Below are positions 63,868-64,000 of a DNA stretch of 64,000 nt, piece after piece. The stretch lies in assembly GCA_031551755.1 (NCBI GenBank), contig JAVBNE010000002.1, positions 47,925 through 111,924 of the forward strand, in the 5' to 3' direction. The position numbers were made by a program, and so were the translations under genes. Each line of letters starts with the position of its first letter. Position 1 is the stretch's first letter. Under the pieces are notes generated by a model. That model worked only from the letters and a program-made list of their open reading frames with translations, searched no databases and was not told where the DNA came from. The DNA is from JAVBMU01 sp031551755 (GTDB lineage: Bacteria > Actinomycetota > Actinomycetes > Actinomycetales > Cellulomonadaceae).

Positions 63868-64000
63868 TTAGGGGTAGTCGTTGCGGTGGTCGAAGTCGTA
63901 GTGGGTGATGGGGTCTGCTTTGACTTTGGCGGTGAGGTGGTTGAGGAGTTCGTCGATTTTTGATTCTTTGGTGAGGTCGATGGTCGTGTTGGTGGTTTTG
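63868..64000 (-). CDS. Unknown minus-strand gene, C-terminal 43 codons only
   Basis: The frame, read from the right edge, is open for 43 codons to a TAA at 63868-63870. It ends with DLTKESKIDELLNHLTAKVKA then DPITHYDFDHRNDYP. The residues are Lys- and Asp-rich, and the codons lean to AAA/AAC/ACC more than the neighbours do. A CGGCGG-N7-CCGCCG hairpin at 63843-63861 could end its transcript. I do not recognise the family. In many actinobacteria recO follows leuA, so a foreign insertion is possible here, but that needs the sequence beyond the window. Confidence 0.5.
   Translation of the reverse strand, partial: KTTNTTIDLTKESKIDELLNHLTAKVKADPITHYDFDHRNDYP

Overview
The window is chromosomal DNA of high G+C content from an actinobacterium. 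The evidence is actinobacterial gene neighbourhoods (comEA-comEC-holA-rpsT-lepA-hemW, hrcA-dnaJ-rsmE-HIT-phoH-ybeY-CBS protein-era, then leuA), frequent GTG/TTG starts, a DUF3097 protein, a Ku/LigD end-joining pair, and many genes whose start codon lies exactly 6 nt after a TANNNT -10 box, as expected for leaderless transcripts. I cannot name the genus. No rRNA, tRNA, CRISPR array or complete insertion sequence was seen.

Layout. 1-5.2 kb: a large protein that runs off the left edge, coupled to a SWIM zinc-finger protein (both minus), then an ECF sigma factor with a membrane-anchored partner. 5.2-10.1 kb: a pentapeptide-repeat protein, an MMPL transporter divergent from a MarR regulator across a shared palindromic operator, and an AlkZ/YcaQ-like winged-helix protein. 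10.1-20.1 kb: a ten-gene minus-strand catabolic cluster (GntR regulator, HpaB-type hydroxylase, extradiol dioxygenase, RraA-type aldolase, cupin, ALDH7-like dehydrogenase, RidA protein, NCS1 permease, flavin reductase fused to an IclR-like domain, FAH-family hydrolase). This set suggests meta-cleavage of a nitrogen-bearing aromatic and is the most interesting system here. 20.1-24.3 kb: two MFS transporters, and a small toxin-antitoxin-like cassette with a frameshifted toxin gene, twin operators and a 21-bp direct repeat at its ends, followed by a DUF2200 gene.

24.3-28.7 kb is a non-homologous end-joining locus: ligD (minus), then a small alarmone synthetase and ku (plus). 28.8-32.6 kb holds a VOC protein, a membrane metallophosphoesterase, a YceI protein and a DtxR-family regulator. 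From 32.6 kb on the window is mostly housekeeping: leuS, a HerA/DUF853 ATPase divergent from degV, DNA-uptake genes comEA/comEC, holA, rpsT, a MazF/PemK-like toxin, lepA, hemW, a Pro/Gly-rich membrane protein, DUF3097, then the heat-shock and ribosome-maturation run starting with a CIRCE operator, an alpha/beta hydrolase, a PQQ-type propeller protein and a membrane protein with a leucine-variant repeat tail. leuA follows a leader peptide with three consecutive leucine codons. The right edge cuts a minus-strand gene of unknown function.

How the parts work together. The catabolic cluster reads as import (NCS1), hydroxylation (HpaB plus fused reductase), ring opening (dioxygenase), oxidation (ALDH), removal of nitrogen (RidA), and breakdown to central metabolites (FAH, RraA), probably under GntR control at TGATCA sites. 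LigD and Ku form a complete two-protein end-joining system. hrcA-dnaJ is a heat-shock operon expected to repress itself through CIRCE. leuA is expected to be controlled by leucyl-tRNA supply through its leader.
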